Of a DNA stretch of 64,000 bases, positions 19,387-28,699 are shown piece by piece. A model generated the notes under the pieces. That model was not told the DNA's origin and made no database searches. It saw only the letters and a list, made by a program, of their open reading frames with translations. The DNA is from Pseudorhodobacter ferrugineus DSM 5888 (GTDB taxonomy: Bacteria; Pseudomonadota; Alphaproteobacteria; Rhodobacterales; Rhodobacteraceae), in NCBI RefSeq assembly GCF_000420745.1, contig NZ_ATVN01000010.1, positions 79,009 through 143,008 on the forward strand, given 5' to 3'. Every line of letters begins with the position of its first letter. The stretch's first letter is position 1. A program made the translations under genes and the position numbers.

Positions 19387-19525
19387 CGCGGCCTCCATAT
19401 CCTTAGGGTCTTTATGGGTATAGGGCCGCGCCCGCAGGGTTTCAAACCCAGATTACTGCAAGGTCTGGCCATTTTGCCGCAAGAGGATTATTTAAGAACA
19501 AAGGCAAACAAGCGAGGCCAAGGGT

Positions 19526-20449
19526 TTGGACGATACACGCGGACGGATTACACGCGACGGCATTCGCATTTATGACGCTGCCGATTTCGCAGGCATGCAC
19601 GCCGCAGGCCGCGTCGCAGCCGAGATTTTGGATCTGGTCGGCCCTTTGGTTGTGCCGGGCGTGACGACAGGTGCCTTGGATGATTTCATCACAGCCGAGG
19701 TGAACCGCCGTGGCGTGACCTCCGCCACCATCGGCTATCGCGGCTATAAACATGCGTCCTGTATCTCGGTCAATCATGTGGTCTGCCACGGCATCCCTGG
19801 GTCCCCGATCCCGATGCAAAAGTCGGAAACCATTTCAAAAGACTTGGAAAAACGGCGCAAGGATGATGTGCTGCTGGACGGCGATATCCTGAATATCGAC
19901 GTAACGGTCGTCGTTGATGGTTGGTTCGGCGACACCAGCCGCATGTATGTTGCAGGCAAGCTGCACGATCGGGCCAAGGGGCTGATCAAGGTCACGCATG
20001 ATGCTTTGATGAAGGGGATTGAGGCGGTAAAGCCTGGCAATACCTTTGGCGACATCGGCTATGCGATCCAGACCTACGTTGAAAAACAAGGCCTGTCCGT
20101 TGTGCGTGATTTCTGCGGTCACGGGCTTGGCCGCGTCTTTCATTCCCCGCCCAACGTGCTGCATTATGCCAATTTCCGCAAAGATGCCCAAGGTAACAAA
20201 ACTGCAAACATGCGACGCACGGTCGAGGATCGCACAGCCGTGCTGGAAGAAGGCATGTTCTTTACCATTGAGCCGATGGTAAACTTGGGCCGCCCCGAAT
20301 CCGAAGTGTTGGCCGATGACTGGACCGCCGTCACCCGTGACCGCAAACTTTCTGCGCAATACGAACATTCTATCGGGGTAACGGCCAAAGGGGCCGAGAT
20401 TTTCACACTCTCGCCCGCTGGCCTCTATAAATCGGCGTTTGAGGCTTAG
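19526..20449 (+). CDS. map: Methionine aminopeptidase, type I
   Basis: 307 aa, longer than the roughly 265 of E. coli. It removes N-terminal Met from nascent proteins. Metal ligands are visible in ILNIDVTV (Asp), GDTSRM (Asp), GHGLGRVFH (His), FTIEPM (Glu) and QYEHS (Glu). Relative to relatives there is a charged insertion of about 20 residues (MQKSETISKDLEKRRKDD) before LLDGDIL. The start is TTG 19526, preceded by GAGG at 8 bases; no ATG fits. Fold and function are firm. Confidence 0.95.
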   Translation: MDDTRGRITRDGIRIYDAADFAGMHAAGRVAAEILDLVGPLVVPGVTTGALDDFITAEVNRRGVTSATIGYRGYKHASCISVNHVVCHGIPGSPIPMQKSETISKDLEKRRKDDVLLDGDILNIDVTVVVDGWFGDTSRMYVAGKLHDRAKGLIKVTHDALMKGIEAVKPGNTFGDIGYAIQTYVEKQGLSVVRDFCGHGLGRVFHSPPNVLHYANFRKDAQGNKTANMRRTVEDRTAVLEEGMFFTIEPMVNLGRPESEVLADDWTAVTRDRKLSAQYEHSIGVTAKGAEIFTLSPAGLYKSAFEA

Positions 20450-20471
20450 GTAAAACCAAAGGGGGCGGCAG

Positions 20472-21891
20472 GTGGAAAACAACGGCCTCGACCCCGCAGA
20501 TTGGGATGCCTACCGCGCCGCCGCCCACCGCCCACCGCCTGCTGGACCAATGCATCGACCAGCTTGCCACAGCCCGCAACCATCCGTGGCAACCCGTGCC
20601 CGATGCGGTGCAGGCAGCTTACACCCTGACAGGCACGGGTAGCGGTGAAAGCGCGCTCGCCACCCGCATAGCCCGCGATATTTTGCCTTACGGCACCGGC
20701 AACACCCATCCCGGCTTTTTCGGCTGGGTGCATGGCACGGGGTTGGCCAGTGGCATCCTGTCGGAAATGGCGGCAGCCACGATCAACGCCAACACGGGCG
20801 GGCGTGACCATGGTGCGATCTATCTGGAACGCGCGGTGATTGACTGGGCCAAAGGCGTCTTTGACTTCCCGCCAGCCGCCAGCGGCCTGCTGGTGACGGG
20901 CACCTCGCAGGCCACCATCATCGCCCTTGCCGCCGCCCGTGTTCGCGTCTTTGGACCAAAGGTTCGTGCCCAAGGGAATGGCGGCGTTCACCTGACTGCC
21001 TATGCGGGTGCAGGCGTTCATAATGCCGCGCGCAAGGCCTTGGAATTGCTTGGCCTCGGGTCCGATAACCTGCGCCTTATCCCCGATGCCGCACATGGCA
21101 TCGACCTGTCCCTTTTGACCCATGCGATTGCCGCTGACCGCGCCGCAGGGGCCACCCCCTTTGCCATCATCGGCACCGCAGGTTCGGTCGATCTGGGCCG
21201 GTTTGATGACTTGGGCGCGCTGGCCGATCTGGCCGCCGCCCAATCGCTTTGGCTGCATGTCGACGGCGCATTCGGCGCATGGACCCGTCTGGCCGATGCC
21301 CCGTGGCGCGCGCTAACGGATGGTATCGGTCGCGCAGATTCGCTTGCTTGTGATTTCCACAAATGGATGTATGTGCCCTATGATTGCGGCATGGTCCTGA
21401 TCCGCGATCAGGCCGAACACCGCGCCGCCTTTGCCTCGCGCCCTGCCTATCTTGCCGCGCAAACCGCAGGGCTTGGCGGGGGCGAGCCGTGGTTTTGCGA
21501 CTATGGCACCGACCTCTCGCGCGGCAATCGCGCGCTCAAGGTCTGGTCCGCGATAGAAACCTATGGCACCGCGCGGCTGGGCGCCGCGATCAGCGATAAT
21601 TGCCGCATGGCCGCGCTGATGGGCGACCTTGCAGGCCAAGCGCCGATGCGCCTGATGGCCCCCGTTGTGTCAAACCTCTGCGTCTTTACCGCCAACGCGG
21701 GTCTGTCGCCACAGGCGCAAAGTGATCTTAACACCCGCATCGCGCAAACGCTGCAACTGCAAGGGGTGGCCGTATTTTCCACCACAAATATCAATGGCAT
21801 AACCTGCCTGCGCGCCGCAATCACCAACCACCGCACCCGCGCCCACGACGTAACCGCCGCGATGGCAGCCGTGCGCGCGCTGGCCCTATAA
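20472..21891 (+). pseudogene. PLP-dependent group II decarboxylase (aromatic-amino-acid decarboxylase-like), N-terminal frameshift
   Basis: The body (from residue about 20 on) is a normal group II decarboxylase: HVDGAFGAW (PLP Asp region), DFHKWMYVPYDCG (PLP Lys), and GTSQATIIALAAAR. A GTG at 20472 after a G-rich site gives ENNGLDPADWDAYRAAAHR, the expected N-terminus, but then runs out of frame: CCCACCG is tandemly duplicated at 20524-20537. Removing one copy restores AAAHRLLDQC. A fallback ATG at 20506 gives an intact 461-residue frame with an altered first 10 residues and a weak ribosome site. It could therefore still be expressed. Substrate unknown (tyrosine, tryptophan, DOPA or glutamate class possible). 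Confidence 0.75.
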
Positions 21892-22545
21892 CCCGATCTT
21901 GCCCGGAATGTCGCGCAACGATGCAATCACCTCGGCCCCCGTGGCCGCCAGCCGCGCGCCATCGTCATGTTCGGCCAACCCCAAACAGCGCATCCCCGCC
22001 CGCGCGGCCCCGATGCAACCCGTGGGACTGTCATCAATCACCACACAGTCGGCGGGGTCCACGCCCAAGGCGCGCGCCGCATGCAGCCACAACCCCGGTT
22101 CGGGTTTCGGGCAGCCCAAGGTTTGCCCCGAATACAAATGCCCGCCCAATCGCGCCATAACGGCAGGGTGCTGGCCCAAGGTAATCTGCATCTTTTGGTC
22201 CGACCCGTTGGACCCCACGCCATAGACAATGCCCGCGCGGTCCAACGCATCCAGAACGTCCATCACCCCGTCAATCAGCCCTGTCCCTTGCGCCAATCGC
22301 GCATACATGCGGGCGTAAAACACATCGACCCAGTCATCGGGCAAATTGGCCCCAAGGCCCCGCGCCGTGGTAAACAGCCCGCCAATCGTGCCGCCCAAAA
22401 ACCGCAGCTCCATTTCAGCGCGCGTCAGGTGCAACCCATGCGCCGCCAAATCCTCGGCCAGCAGGTCAAAGGCAATCGCCTCGCTGTCCACCAGCACGCC
22501 GTCACAATCAAACAAAATCGCCCTTGGGGTCATGGTGGGTATCAT
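21886..22545 (-). CDS. HAD-superfamily hydrolase, phosphoglycolate-phosphatase/beta-phosphoglucomutase-like
   Basis: 219 aa. The HAD nucleophile motif FDCDGVLVDSE is at residues 11-21; motif II is GVGSNGS, motif III K (KPEPG), and motif IV VIDDSPTGCIGA. The cap domain is helical (C1 type). It uses the ATG at 22545, which overlaps the rsmD stop (ATGA) and has AAGGG upstream. Its 3' end overlaps the decarboxylase by 6 bases. The substrate is not predictable. Confidence 0.9.
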   Translation of the reverse strand: MIPTMTPRAILFDCDGVLVDSEAIAFDLLAEDLAAHGLHLTRAEMELRFLGGTIGGLFTTARGLGANLPDDWVDVFYARMYARLAQGTGLIDGVMDVLDALDRAGIVYGVGSNGSDQKMQITLGQHPAVMARLGGHLYSGQTLGCPKPEPGLWLHAARALGVDPADCVVIDDSPTGCIGAARAGMRCLGLAEHDDGARLAATGAEVIASLRDIPGKIGL

Positions 22546-23108
22546 GCAGGTGCCCTTAAAATTGTAATGAATGTGTCGCCGTATTTGCGGGCGTCCAGCT
22601 TGGTGAACCCGACAGGCGGGGACACAGCCACGCTTTCCTCCCAGACCACCACAGCACTTGGCGCAACCCAGCCGCCCTTGATGGCCGATGCCAGCGCCGC
22701 TTCGCCCAAACCCTTGCCATAGGGCGGGTCCATAAAAATCAGATCAAACGGCGCGGCGGTATTCGGCGGCAACTGCGCCGCGTTCTGGCGCAAAACCACT
22801 GCCGCCAGCCGCGTAATCTCAAGGTTGCGCTTAATCAACGCCAGCGCCACCTTGCCATCATCCACCAGCGTGGCCGCCGCCGCCCCACGGCTCAACGCCT
22901 CCAGCGCCAGCGCGCCCGTGCCTGCAAACAAATCCAACACCCGCGCGCCTGCCACAGGGTTCGGGCCACCGTCCAACCGCCCGTTGATAAGCAGGTTAAA
23001 CACAGCCTCGCGCACGCGATCAGACGTAGGGCGTAAATGTGCCGCCGCATCGCCTTTGCCAATATCGGCCAAATGCGTGCCACGGTTGGTGCCACCAATA
23101 ATCCGCAT
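22542..23108 (-). CDS. rsmD: 16S rRNA (guanine966-N2)-methyltransferase
   Basis: 188 aa. RsmD signatures visible: MRIIGGTNRG at the N-terminus, RPTSDRVREAVFNLL, SAM-binding VLDLFAGTGALALEALSRGA (about 57-76) and catalytic DPPYGKG (about 128-134). It methylates N2 of G966 in 16S rRNA. The start overlaps the stop of the reductase gene by one base (TAATG), and its end overlaps the HAD gene. Confidence 0.93.
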   Translation of the reverse strand: MRIIGGTNRGTHLADIGKGDAAAHLRPTSDRVREAVFNLLINGRLDGGPNPVAGARVLDLFAGTGALALEALSRGAAAATLVDDGKVALALIKRNLEITRLAAVVLRQNAAQLPPNTAAPFDLIFMDPPYGKGLGEAALASAIKGGWVAPSAVVVWEESVAVSPPVGFTKLDARKYGDTFITILRAPA

Positions 23109-24310
23109 TATTTCAACAACGCTTTCAGGTCGGTCGCGGGGTCGCTGGCCAGCGCCGCATCAGGCGATTTCCCCGCCGCCAACAACCGCTTGGCTACCAT
23201 AAACGCGCGCGGATCGTTCATCGCATCCACGGCCAACAGCTGCGTGCCGCGATAATACCAAAACGACACAGCGTCCTCACCGCGCCGCGTGACGATATGG
23301 TCATAGCCCGTATTCAGCCCCGCGATTTGCAGCTTTATGTCATATTGATCCGACCAAAACCAAGGCTCGGCCACATAGGGCTTGTCCGCGCCCAAGATAT
23401 TGGCGGCCACGCATTCGGCTTGGTCAATCGCATTGGGCACCGATTCCAACCGCATCCGGCCCGCAGCCGTGGGAAAGCTGGCACAATCGCCCGCCGCCCA
23501 AACATGCGGCACGTTCGTCCGCCCCAAAGCATCGGTCGCAATCCCGTTGTCCAGCGCAATCCCCGCCGCTTCGGCCAGCGCCGTTGCAGGCATGATCCCC
23601 ACGCCAACCATCACAAAATCCGCCGCAATCTCGCGCCCGTCGGTAAGCCGTGCGGCCGTCACATGGCCGTCACCGATCAAGCGTTCCAACCCCGTGGCCT
23701 CGATAATTTTAACCCCATGCGCCCCATGCAAATCACGGAAAAAATCAGACGTTTCCGGCGCGGCCACCCGCTGCAAAATCCGTGGCGCCATTTCCACCAC
23801 CGTCACATCCAGCCCCAGTTTGGCCGCCACCGCCGCGCCTTCAAGGCCAATATAGCCGCCGCCAACAATCGCCACCCGTTTGCCCGCCGTAAAATACGGC
23901 TGCATCGCATCCACATCGGCCAAATCGCGCAAGGTAAACACCCCGCCCAAATCACCCCCAATGGCGCTGGGCAACCGGCGCGGCACCGACCCCGTGGTCA
24001 GCACCAAATCATCATAGGCCAACACGTCACCGCCCACCGTCACGGTCTGCGCGGCCACATCAATCGCCGTCACAACCTGCCCCAAGCGCAGGTCAATGTT
24101 TTGCTCGGCGTAATAGGCTTCGGGCCGCAAAAACAACCGCTCGGCAGGCAGATCGCCCATCAAATACGCTTTGGACAGGGGCGGGCGCTGATAGGGCGGC
24201 ACGGCCTCGGCCCCGATCAGGGTAATCGCCCCCGTATCGCCCAAAGCCCGCAATTTGGCGACAAGCGATGCCCCGGCCTGCCCAGCCCCGATAACAACTG
24301 TATGCTTCAT
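23108..24310 (-). CDS. FAD-dependent ferredoxin reductase (rhodocoxin/putidaredoxin-reductase type)
   Basis: 400 aa. The N-terminal FAD site VIGAGQAGASLVAKLR is at residues 4-19; the NAD site VAIVGGGYIGLEGAA is at about 148-162; the FAD Asp motif HVWAAGDCASF is near 270. A C-terminal reductase dimer domain (WFWSDQYDIKLQIAGL) places it with ferredoxin reductases that feed P450 or dioxygenase systems. Start 24310 (MKHTVV) has AAGGGGCCAAGG upstream. No P450 or ferredoxin gene lies nearby. First gene of an operon with rsmD and the HAD gene. Confidence 0.88.
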   Translation of the reverse strand: MKHTVVIGAGQAGASLVAKLRALGDTGAITLIGAEAVPPYQRPPLSKAYLMGDLPAERLFLRPEAYYAEQNIDLRLGQVVTAIDVAAQTVTVGGDVLAYDDLVLTTGSVPRRLPSAIGGDLGGVFTLRDLADVDAMQPYFTAGKRVAIVGGGYIGLEGAAVAAKLGLDVTVVEMAPRILQRVAAPETSDFFRDLHGAHGVKIIEATGLERLIGDGHVTAARLTDGREIAADFVMVGVGIMPATALAEAAGIALDNGIATDALGRTNVPHVWAAGDCASFPTAAGRMRLESVPNAIDQAECVAANILGADKPYVAEPWFWSDQYDIKLQIAGLNTGYDHIVTRRGEDAVSFWYYRGTQLLAVDAMNDPRAFMVAKRLLAAGKSPDAALASDPATDLKALLK

Positions 24311-24426
24311 CCTTGGCCCCTTTAACCGCCCCCGCGACAGGTTTTTGTCAAATCGTGACTGGCAGGGGACCCGCCCGCAGCCTATATCTGGCTGCAATGG
24401 AAACGCAACGCACTGGGATGAATGAT

Positions 24427-24915
24427 ATGACAATTTCTGTAGGCGACACACTGCCCGAGGCAAATCTGGTCCGTTTGGGCGAAGGCGGCCCCGAGCAAGT
24501 CAGCGTTTCGGACCTGACCAAAGGCCGCAAAGTGGTGATCTTTGCCGTGCCGGGTGCCTTTACCCCCACCTGCCATTCCGCCCATGTGCCCAGCTTTATG
24601 CGCACCAAAGATGCCTTTACCGCCAAGGGCGTGGACGAAATCGTCTGCGTGTCGGTCAACGATCCCTTTGTGATGAAAGCATGGGGTGAGGCTACGGGTG
24701 CTGCCGACGCAGGTATCAGCCTTTTGGCAGATGGCACCAGCGCCTTTACCGCCGCGATGGGCATGACGTTCGATGCGCCCCCGGTTGGCCTGATGGCGCG
24801 GTCCAAGCGTTACGCGCTGCTGGCCGAAAACGGTGTCGTCACCGTGCTGCACGAAGAGGAAAGCCCAGGCACCTGCGAAATTTCGGGTGGTGAGGCGTTG
24901 CTGGCTGCGATCTGA
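24427..24915 (+). CDS. Peroxiredoxin, Prx5/AhpE-like (thioredoxin-fold)
   Basis: 162 aa, typical of the Prx5 group. Peroxidatic Cys49 is in PGAFTPTCHSAHVPSF; no second conserved cysteine is obvious in the usual resolving position apart from Cys in FTAKGVDEIVCVS and SPGTCEISGG (the latter typical of bacterial Prx5). It reduces peroxides using thioredoxin or glutaredoxin. Start MTISVGD at 24427 has GGGA at 8 bases; ATG 24418 is too close. A strong terminator follows. Confidence 0.92.
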   Translation: MTISVGDTLPEANLVRLGEGGPEQVSVSDLTKGRKVVIFAVPGAFTPTCHSAHVPSFMRTKDAFTAKGVDEIVCVSVNDPFVMKAWGEATGAADAGISLLADGTSAFTAAMGMTFDAPPVGLMARSKRYALLAENGVVTVLHEEESPGTCEISGGEALLAAI

Positions 24916-24944
24916 CTGCAAAACAACTGAATGCTGAACAAAAG

Positions 24945-24977
24945 GCCCTGCTACGTCGCGTAGCAGGGCTTTCTTTT
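24945..24977 (+). terminator. Rho-independent terminator after the peroxiredoxin gene
   Basis: GCCCTGCTACG and CGTAGCAGGGC form a perfect 11-bp stem around TCG, followed by TTTCTTTT. It starts 30 bases after the stop. Confidence 0.9.
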
Positions 24978-25043
24978 GCCGTATTGCATCCCTATAGGGA
25001 ACCTGCGGGATGACCCCGTGCGATCAGCTTTTGCAGGAATACG

Positions 25044-26201
25044 ATGCGTACAATTACCACGACCGAAGACCTTGCCGCCTTTTGTGACGCTGCCAAGCGC
25101 GAGGCCTATGTCACCATCGACACCGAATTCCTGCGCGAACGGACCTATTGGTCCAAGCTGTGCCTGATCCAGATGGCCCTGCCGGGGGCCAAAGGGGATG
25201 CCGTTCTGGTTGACCCGATCGACGGCGCCGATATGTCGCTGGAACCCCTGTATGATCTGTTTCGCCATGAGGCGACGGTCAAAGTGTTCCACGCCGCCCG
25301 TCAGGATCTTGAGATTTTCTTTGTCGAAGGCAATTCCTTTCCAAAGCCGCTGTTCGATACCCAAGTCGCGGCGATGGTCTGCGGGTTTGGCGAACAGGTG
25401 GGCTATGAAACCCTTGTGCGCAAAATCGCCCACGAACCCTTGGATAAAACCAGCCGCTTTACCGATTGGTCGCGCCGCCCGCTCAGTGACGCGCAAAAAA
25501 CCTATGCTTTGGCCGATGTGACCCACCTGCGCGTGATTTATGAGGCGCTGGCCAAACAAATCGCCGAAAGTGGCCGCCAAAAATGGGTTGAGGAGGAGTT
25601 GGCCGTGTTGACCGACCCCGAAACCTATACCGTGCGCCCGCATGAGGCGTGGCTGCGGATCAAAACCCGCACCAATTCGGGCCGTTTCCTGGCAATCGTC
25701 AAAGAACTGGCAAAGTTTCGCGAAGAATATGCCCAAGGCAACAATGTGCCGCGCAGCCGCGTGATCAAGGATGACGCGTTGCTGGAACTCGCCTCGACCA
25801 AACCGACCAATGTCGAAGAATTGGGTCGCTCGCGCCTGCTGCTGCGCGAGGCGCGGCGCGGGGATATCGCGGATGGCCTGCTGGCAGCGGTGAAGGCAGG
25901 GAACGAGGCCAAGCCTGAGGACCAGCCCAAAGCCGACACGTCCAAAGATCAGGTGCAAGTCAATCCTGCATTGGCCGACCTGCTGCGTGTGCTGCTAAAA
26001 GCCAAGTCCGAAGAGTTGGGCGTTGCCGCCAAACTGATCGCCTCGGCGTCGGACCTTGACCTGATCGCGGGCGGGCAACGCAAAATTGCGGCTTTGTCGG
26101 GCTGGCGCAATGAGGCGTTTGGCGAAGATGCCTTGCGCCTGTGCCGCGGCGAAATCGCGCTGTCGGCCAAAGGGAGCAGTATCAAGGTTATTCGCCTGTA
26201 A
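25044..26201 (+). CDS. rnd: Ribonuclease D
   Basis: 385 aa. DEDDy exonuclease residues: Asp26/Glu28 (TIDTEFLRE), Asp88 (AARQDLEIF), and Tyr154 with Asp158 (YALADVTHL). An HRDC domain follows (about 210-290). It trims tRNA 3' ends. The C-terminal 95 residues include a hydrophilic KPEDQPKADTSKDQ linker and a second helical HRDC-like segment. Flanked by the peroxiredoxin terminator and convergent with the pterin dehydratase. Confidence 0.94.
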   Translation: MRTITTTEDLAAFCDAAKREAYVTIDTEFLRERTYWSKLCLIQMALPGAKGDAVLVDPIDGADMSLEPLYDLFRHEATVKVFHAARQDLEIFFVEGNSFPKPLFDTQVAAMVCGFGEQVGYETLVRKIAHEPLDKTSRFTDWSRRPLSDAQKTYALADVTHLRVIYEALAKQIAESGRQKWVEEELAVLTDPETYTVRPHEAWLRIKTRTNSGRFLAIVKELAKFREEYAQGNNVPRSRVIKDDALLELASTKPTNVEELGRSRLLLREARRGDIADGLLAAVKAGNEAKPEDQPKADTSKDQVQVNPALADLLRVLLKAKSEELGVAAKLIASASDLDLIAGGQRKIAALSGWRNEAFGEDALRLCRGEIALSAKGSSIKVIRL

Positions 26202-26215
26202 CCCACGGGCTGAAT

Positions 26216-26241
26216 GAGTATTTTTGCAAAGATGAAATGGC
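26216..26241 (+). repeat. A/T motif repeat, plus-strand copy
   Basis: Starts GAGTATTTTTGCAAAGATG and continues AAATGGC, overlapping the space after rnd. The first 23 bases equal the copy at 13249 and the whole is about 80 percent identical to the reverse copy at 7711. Confidence 0.6.
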
Positions 26242-26249
26242 AGGGCGGT

Positions 26250-26546
26250 TCAGGCCTTGGCAAGGCTGTCCATTTTTGTGGCCAGTTTGATGTCACGCTC
26301 GGTTAGCCCGTTGGTGTCATGGGTGATCAGGGTAACGGTCACGGTTTTATAGACATTTGACCATTCGGGGTGATGATCCCATTTTTCGGCCCAAAGGGCT
26401 GTGCGGGTCATAAAGCCGAAGGCCTCGATGAAATTGCGAAAGACAAAGGTTTTGGTCATCGCATCGCGGGCGGGGTCCATCGCCCAGCCGTTGGCCAGCA
26501 AGGGGGCAAGGGCTGTGCGGTCTGTCAAAGGTTCGGCTTTCATCAT
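26250..26546 (-). CDS. phhB: 4a-hydroxytetrahydrobiopterin (pterin-4a-carbinolamine) dehydratase
   Basis: 98 aa, the family length. The active-site signature (E/K)KWDHHPEW is at about residues 54-63, with [11 protein letters not shown] near 75. It recycles pterin after phenylalanine hydroxylase; however, no phenylalanine hydroxylase gene lies in the window. Starts MMK; AAGGA suits either of two adjacent ATGs. It is 15 bases after the GNAT-like gene on the same strand, likely co-transcribed. Confidence 0.93.
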   Translation of the reverse strand: MMKAEPLTDRTALAPLLANGWAMDPARDAMTKTFVFRNFIEAFGFMTRTALWAEKWDHHPEWSNVYKTVTVTLITHDTNGLTERDIKLATKMDSLAKA

Positions 26547-26561
26547 GGGATCCTTGTGCGG

Positions 26562-27746
26562 TCAGGTTTGGTCGGGGTCATCCGAGGCGATGCGGCGAAA
26601 TGGGCCAAAGGCGGTGGTGACCTCAATATCCTCGGTCACGGCATTGCGTTCGGCATCAAGATAATCGGCAACGGCGCTGGCAAAACCGTCATTCGCGATC
26701 CAGTGCAAGGAATACACCGGCACGGGCAGATAGCCGCGTGCAAGTTTGTGGTCCCCTTGCGCGCCCGCCTCGACCCGCTGCAAGCCATGCGCGATCGCCC
26801 AATCAATCGCGCGGTAATAGCACAGTTCAAAATGCAGGCAGGGGTAGTCTTCGGTGCAGCCCCAATAGCGGCCATACAATGTATCACGCCCGATAAAGTT
26901 AAGCGCACCTGCAACCGCGCGGTCGCCGTCAAAGGCCAGAACCAACAAAATGTCATCGCGCATCGTGGCATGAAATTCATCGAACGCCGCGCGGGTCAGA
27001 TAAGGCGTGCCCCATTTGCGCGCGCCGGTATCTTGGTAAAACTGCCAAAACGCATCCCAATGGGTGGGTTCGATGGCATCGCCCGTCAGCGACCGAATGT
27101 CCAAGCCCGCGCTATTGGCGGTTTGGCGTTCTTTGCGGATGGCCTTGCGTTTGCGAGACGAGAGCTGCGCAAGGAACGCGTCAAAATCGGTATAACCATC
27201 ATTATGCCAATGATACTGCTGGGTGATACGCTGCATCAACCCAAGCGCCGCCCCGCGCGCCGCCTCATCTTCGGTGCAAAAGGTGATGTGTAGGGATGAC
27301 AGACCATGTTGGTTTGCGACCTGCGTGGCGCCCGCTATCAAGGCGGCGGTGCCCTCGGCCTCCTCATCTGGCAGGGTCAGAAAGCGGCGGCCCGTGGCAG
27401 GTGTAAAGGGCACAGCGACTTGCAGCTTGGGGTAATAGCGCCCACCCGCGTTTTCAAACGCCTGCGCCCAGTTGTGGTCAAAGATATACTCCCCCTGACT
27501 GTGGCTTTTGGCAAACATCGGCATGGCGGCAATCGCCACGCCCGCCCTGTGCGCGACCATCGGGCGGGTTTGCCAACCGCTGCGCCCGCCGATCGACCCC
27601 GACCGCTCTAGCGCCAGCAAAAACCGATGCGTCGTGAATGGATCAACGGGGCGGCCATCTGCCGCCTCGGGGCAGGCCAAACTGTCCCAATCTTGCGCCG
27701 AAATATCGGCAAAGCTGCTGTGCAGCGTGATTTCAATTTCGGCCAT
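26562..27746 (-). CDS. GNAT-fold protein (DUF482/FemAB-like)
   Basis: 394 aa. Sequence wording (PMFAKSHSQGEYIFDHNWA; SSRKRKAIRKERQ; GALNFIGRDTLYGRYWGCTEDYPCLHFELCYY; GAQGDHKLARGYLP) is typical of the DUF482 family of double GNAT domains, related to FemAB peptidyl transferases; some relatives are annotated as peptidoglycan biosynthesis proteins, but function is unproven. Start at 27746 (MAEIEITL); a longer frame begins at 27794. Cytoplasmic. Confidence 0.85.
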   Translation of the reverse strand: MAEIEITLHSSFADISAQDWDSLACPEAADGRPVDPFTTHRFLLALERSGSIGGRSGWQTRPMVAHRAGVAIAAMPMFAKSHSQGEYIFDHNWAQAFENAGGRYYPKLQVAVPFTPATGRRFLTLPDEEAEGTAALIAGATQVANQHGLSSLHITFCTEDEAARGAALGLMQRITQQYHWHNDGYTDFDAFLAQLSSRKRKAIRKERQTANSAGLDIRSLTGDAIEPTHWDAFWQFYQDTGARKWGTPYLTRAAFDEFHATMRDDILLVLAFDGDRAVAGALNFIGRDTLYGRYWGCTEDYPCLHFELCYYRAIDWAIAHGLQRVEAGAQGDHKLARGYLPVPVYSLHWIANDGFASAVADYLDAERNAVTEDIEVTTAFGPFRRIASDDPDQT

Positions 27747-27803
27747 CGGACATTCTTTGTAAGGCAACACTGTCCTGCCAAGCTGGGGCCGCATGGTGCA
27801 AGG

Positions 27804-28574
27804 TCAAGCCGGAATAGGCGCAAGATAGCGTTCAAAGGTAACATTATGCGCCACCTTGCGCGCCGTTGCTTCGCCCTCGGGCGACGTGATGGTCCAACAG
27901 AAAACCACCGCCCCAGCATGGCGCAACTCGGTCACGCGGGCGCGGTCAAGATCACTTGCCTCATGCGAGATAAAGCAAGCCTTGGCATGGTCATAATCAG
28001 GAATTTCGCGCAACCGGTCACAGATTGCAGGCGCAATCGGTTGCCAATCGGCAGGGTCAAAGGATGAGGTGGTGATGCCGCGCGGCACATTCGGCAACAG
28101 CCGCGCCATCACAATCACCGAATAGGGATTAAACGACATCACAGCCACGGGCCCTTCATAATCTGCCAGCGCTTGTGCGGTTGCCGCCTCCAACTTGCCA
28201 TCGGTAGGGCCCAGCCCGCCTTGTTGGTCTTTCAATTCGATCAACAAAGGCACGCGGCCCGCCACCAGTTTCAGCACCTGTTTCAGGCTGGGGATGTTTT
28301 CGCGCCCGCCGCGCAAAGGGATATGCGACAGTTCGGTGGCCGAGCGTTGGTTGACGGGGCCGGTTTCCATTGTCAGCCGGTCCAGCGTTTCGTCATGGAA
28401 CACCATCGCCTTGCCATCGCGCGACAATTGCAGATCAATTTCAATCGCATAGCCTGCTTTGATCGCCGCACGGATCGCCGCGCGCGAATTTTCGGGGCGG
28501 CCATCTGTGACATCATGCAAGGCGCGATGTGCGATGGGCTTGGTCAGAAAATCGGGGTGCAGGTCTGTGGCCAC
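27804..28574 (-). CDS. Glycerophosphodiester phosphodiesterase
   Basis: 256 aa with a TIM-barrel. Metal/catalytic residues: AHRALHD (His), PENS (Glu), EIDLQLSRDG (Glu, Asp), FHDETLDR (His), IELKDQ (Glu, Lys). It hydrolyses glycerophosphodiesters to glycerol-3-phosphate and alcohol. A longer frame begins at 28643, but that extension runs through a GC hairpin; GTG 28574 is the better start. No signal peptide, so cytoplasmic. Same strand as and downstream of the RidA gene. Confidence 0.9.
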   Translation of the reverse strand: MATDLHPDFLTKPIAHRALHDVTDGRPENSRAAIRAAIKAGYAIEIDLQLSRDGKAMVFHDETLDRLTMETGPVNQRSATELSHIPLRGGRENIPSLKQVLKLVAGRVPLLIELKDQQGGLGPTDGKLEAATAQALADYEGPVAVMSFNPYSVIVMARLLPNVPRGITTSSFDPADWQPIAPAICDRLREIPDYDHAKACFISHEASDLDRARVTELRHAGAVVFCWTITSPEGEATARKVAHNVTFERYLAPIPA

Positions 28575-28602
28575 GTTGTTTCGCTTTTCTGCTGGTAGGG
28601 GA

Positions 28603-28621
28603 GGGGGGCTTTTTGCCCCCC
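28603..28621. other. GC hairpin between ridA-like gene and GDPD gene
   Basis: GGGGGGC and GCCCCCC pair around TTTTT. With no U-tract on the transcribed side it may be a weak terminator, a leader hairpin, or part of the dispersed hairpin/A-T-motif family (related motif 28657-28677). Confidence 0.5.
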
Positions 28622-28699
28622 GATCCGGCTTTGGCGCTGCCAAAACCGATTTTCCCCGAGGGATATGAATAGATGAAAGCAGGTTATGGGGCGGGCGCG

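Noticed and set aside
24313..24426. N-terminal extension of the peroxiredoxin frame
   Set aside because: It overlaps the start of the divergent reductase gene, and the Prx5 family begins at MTISVGD.
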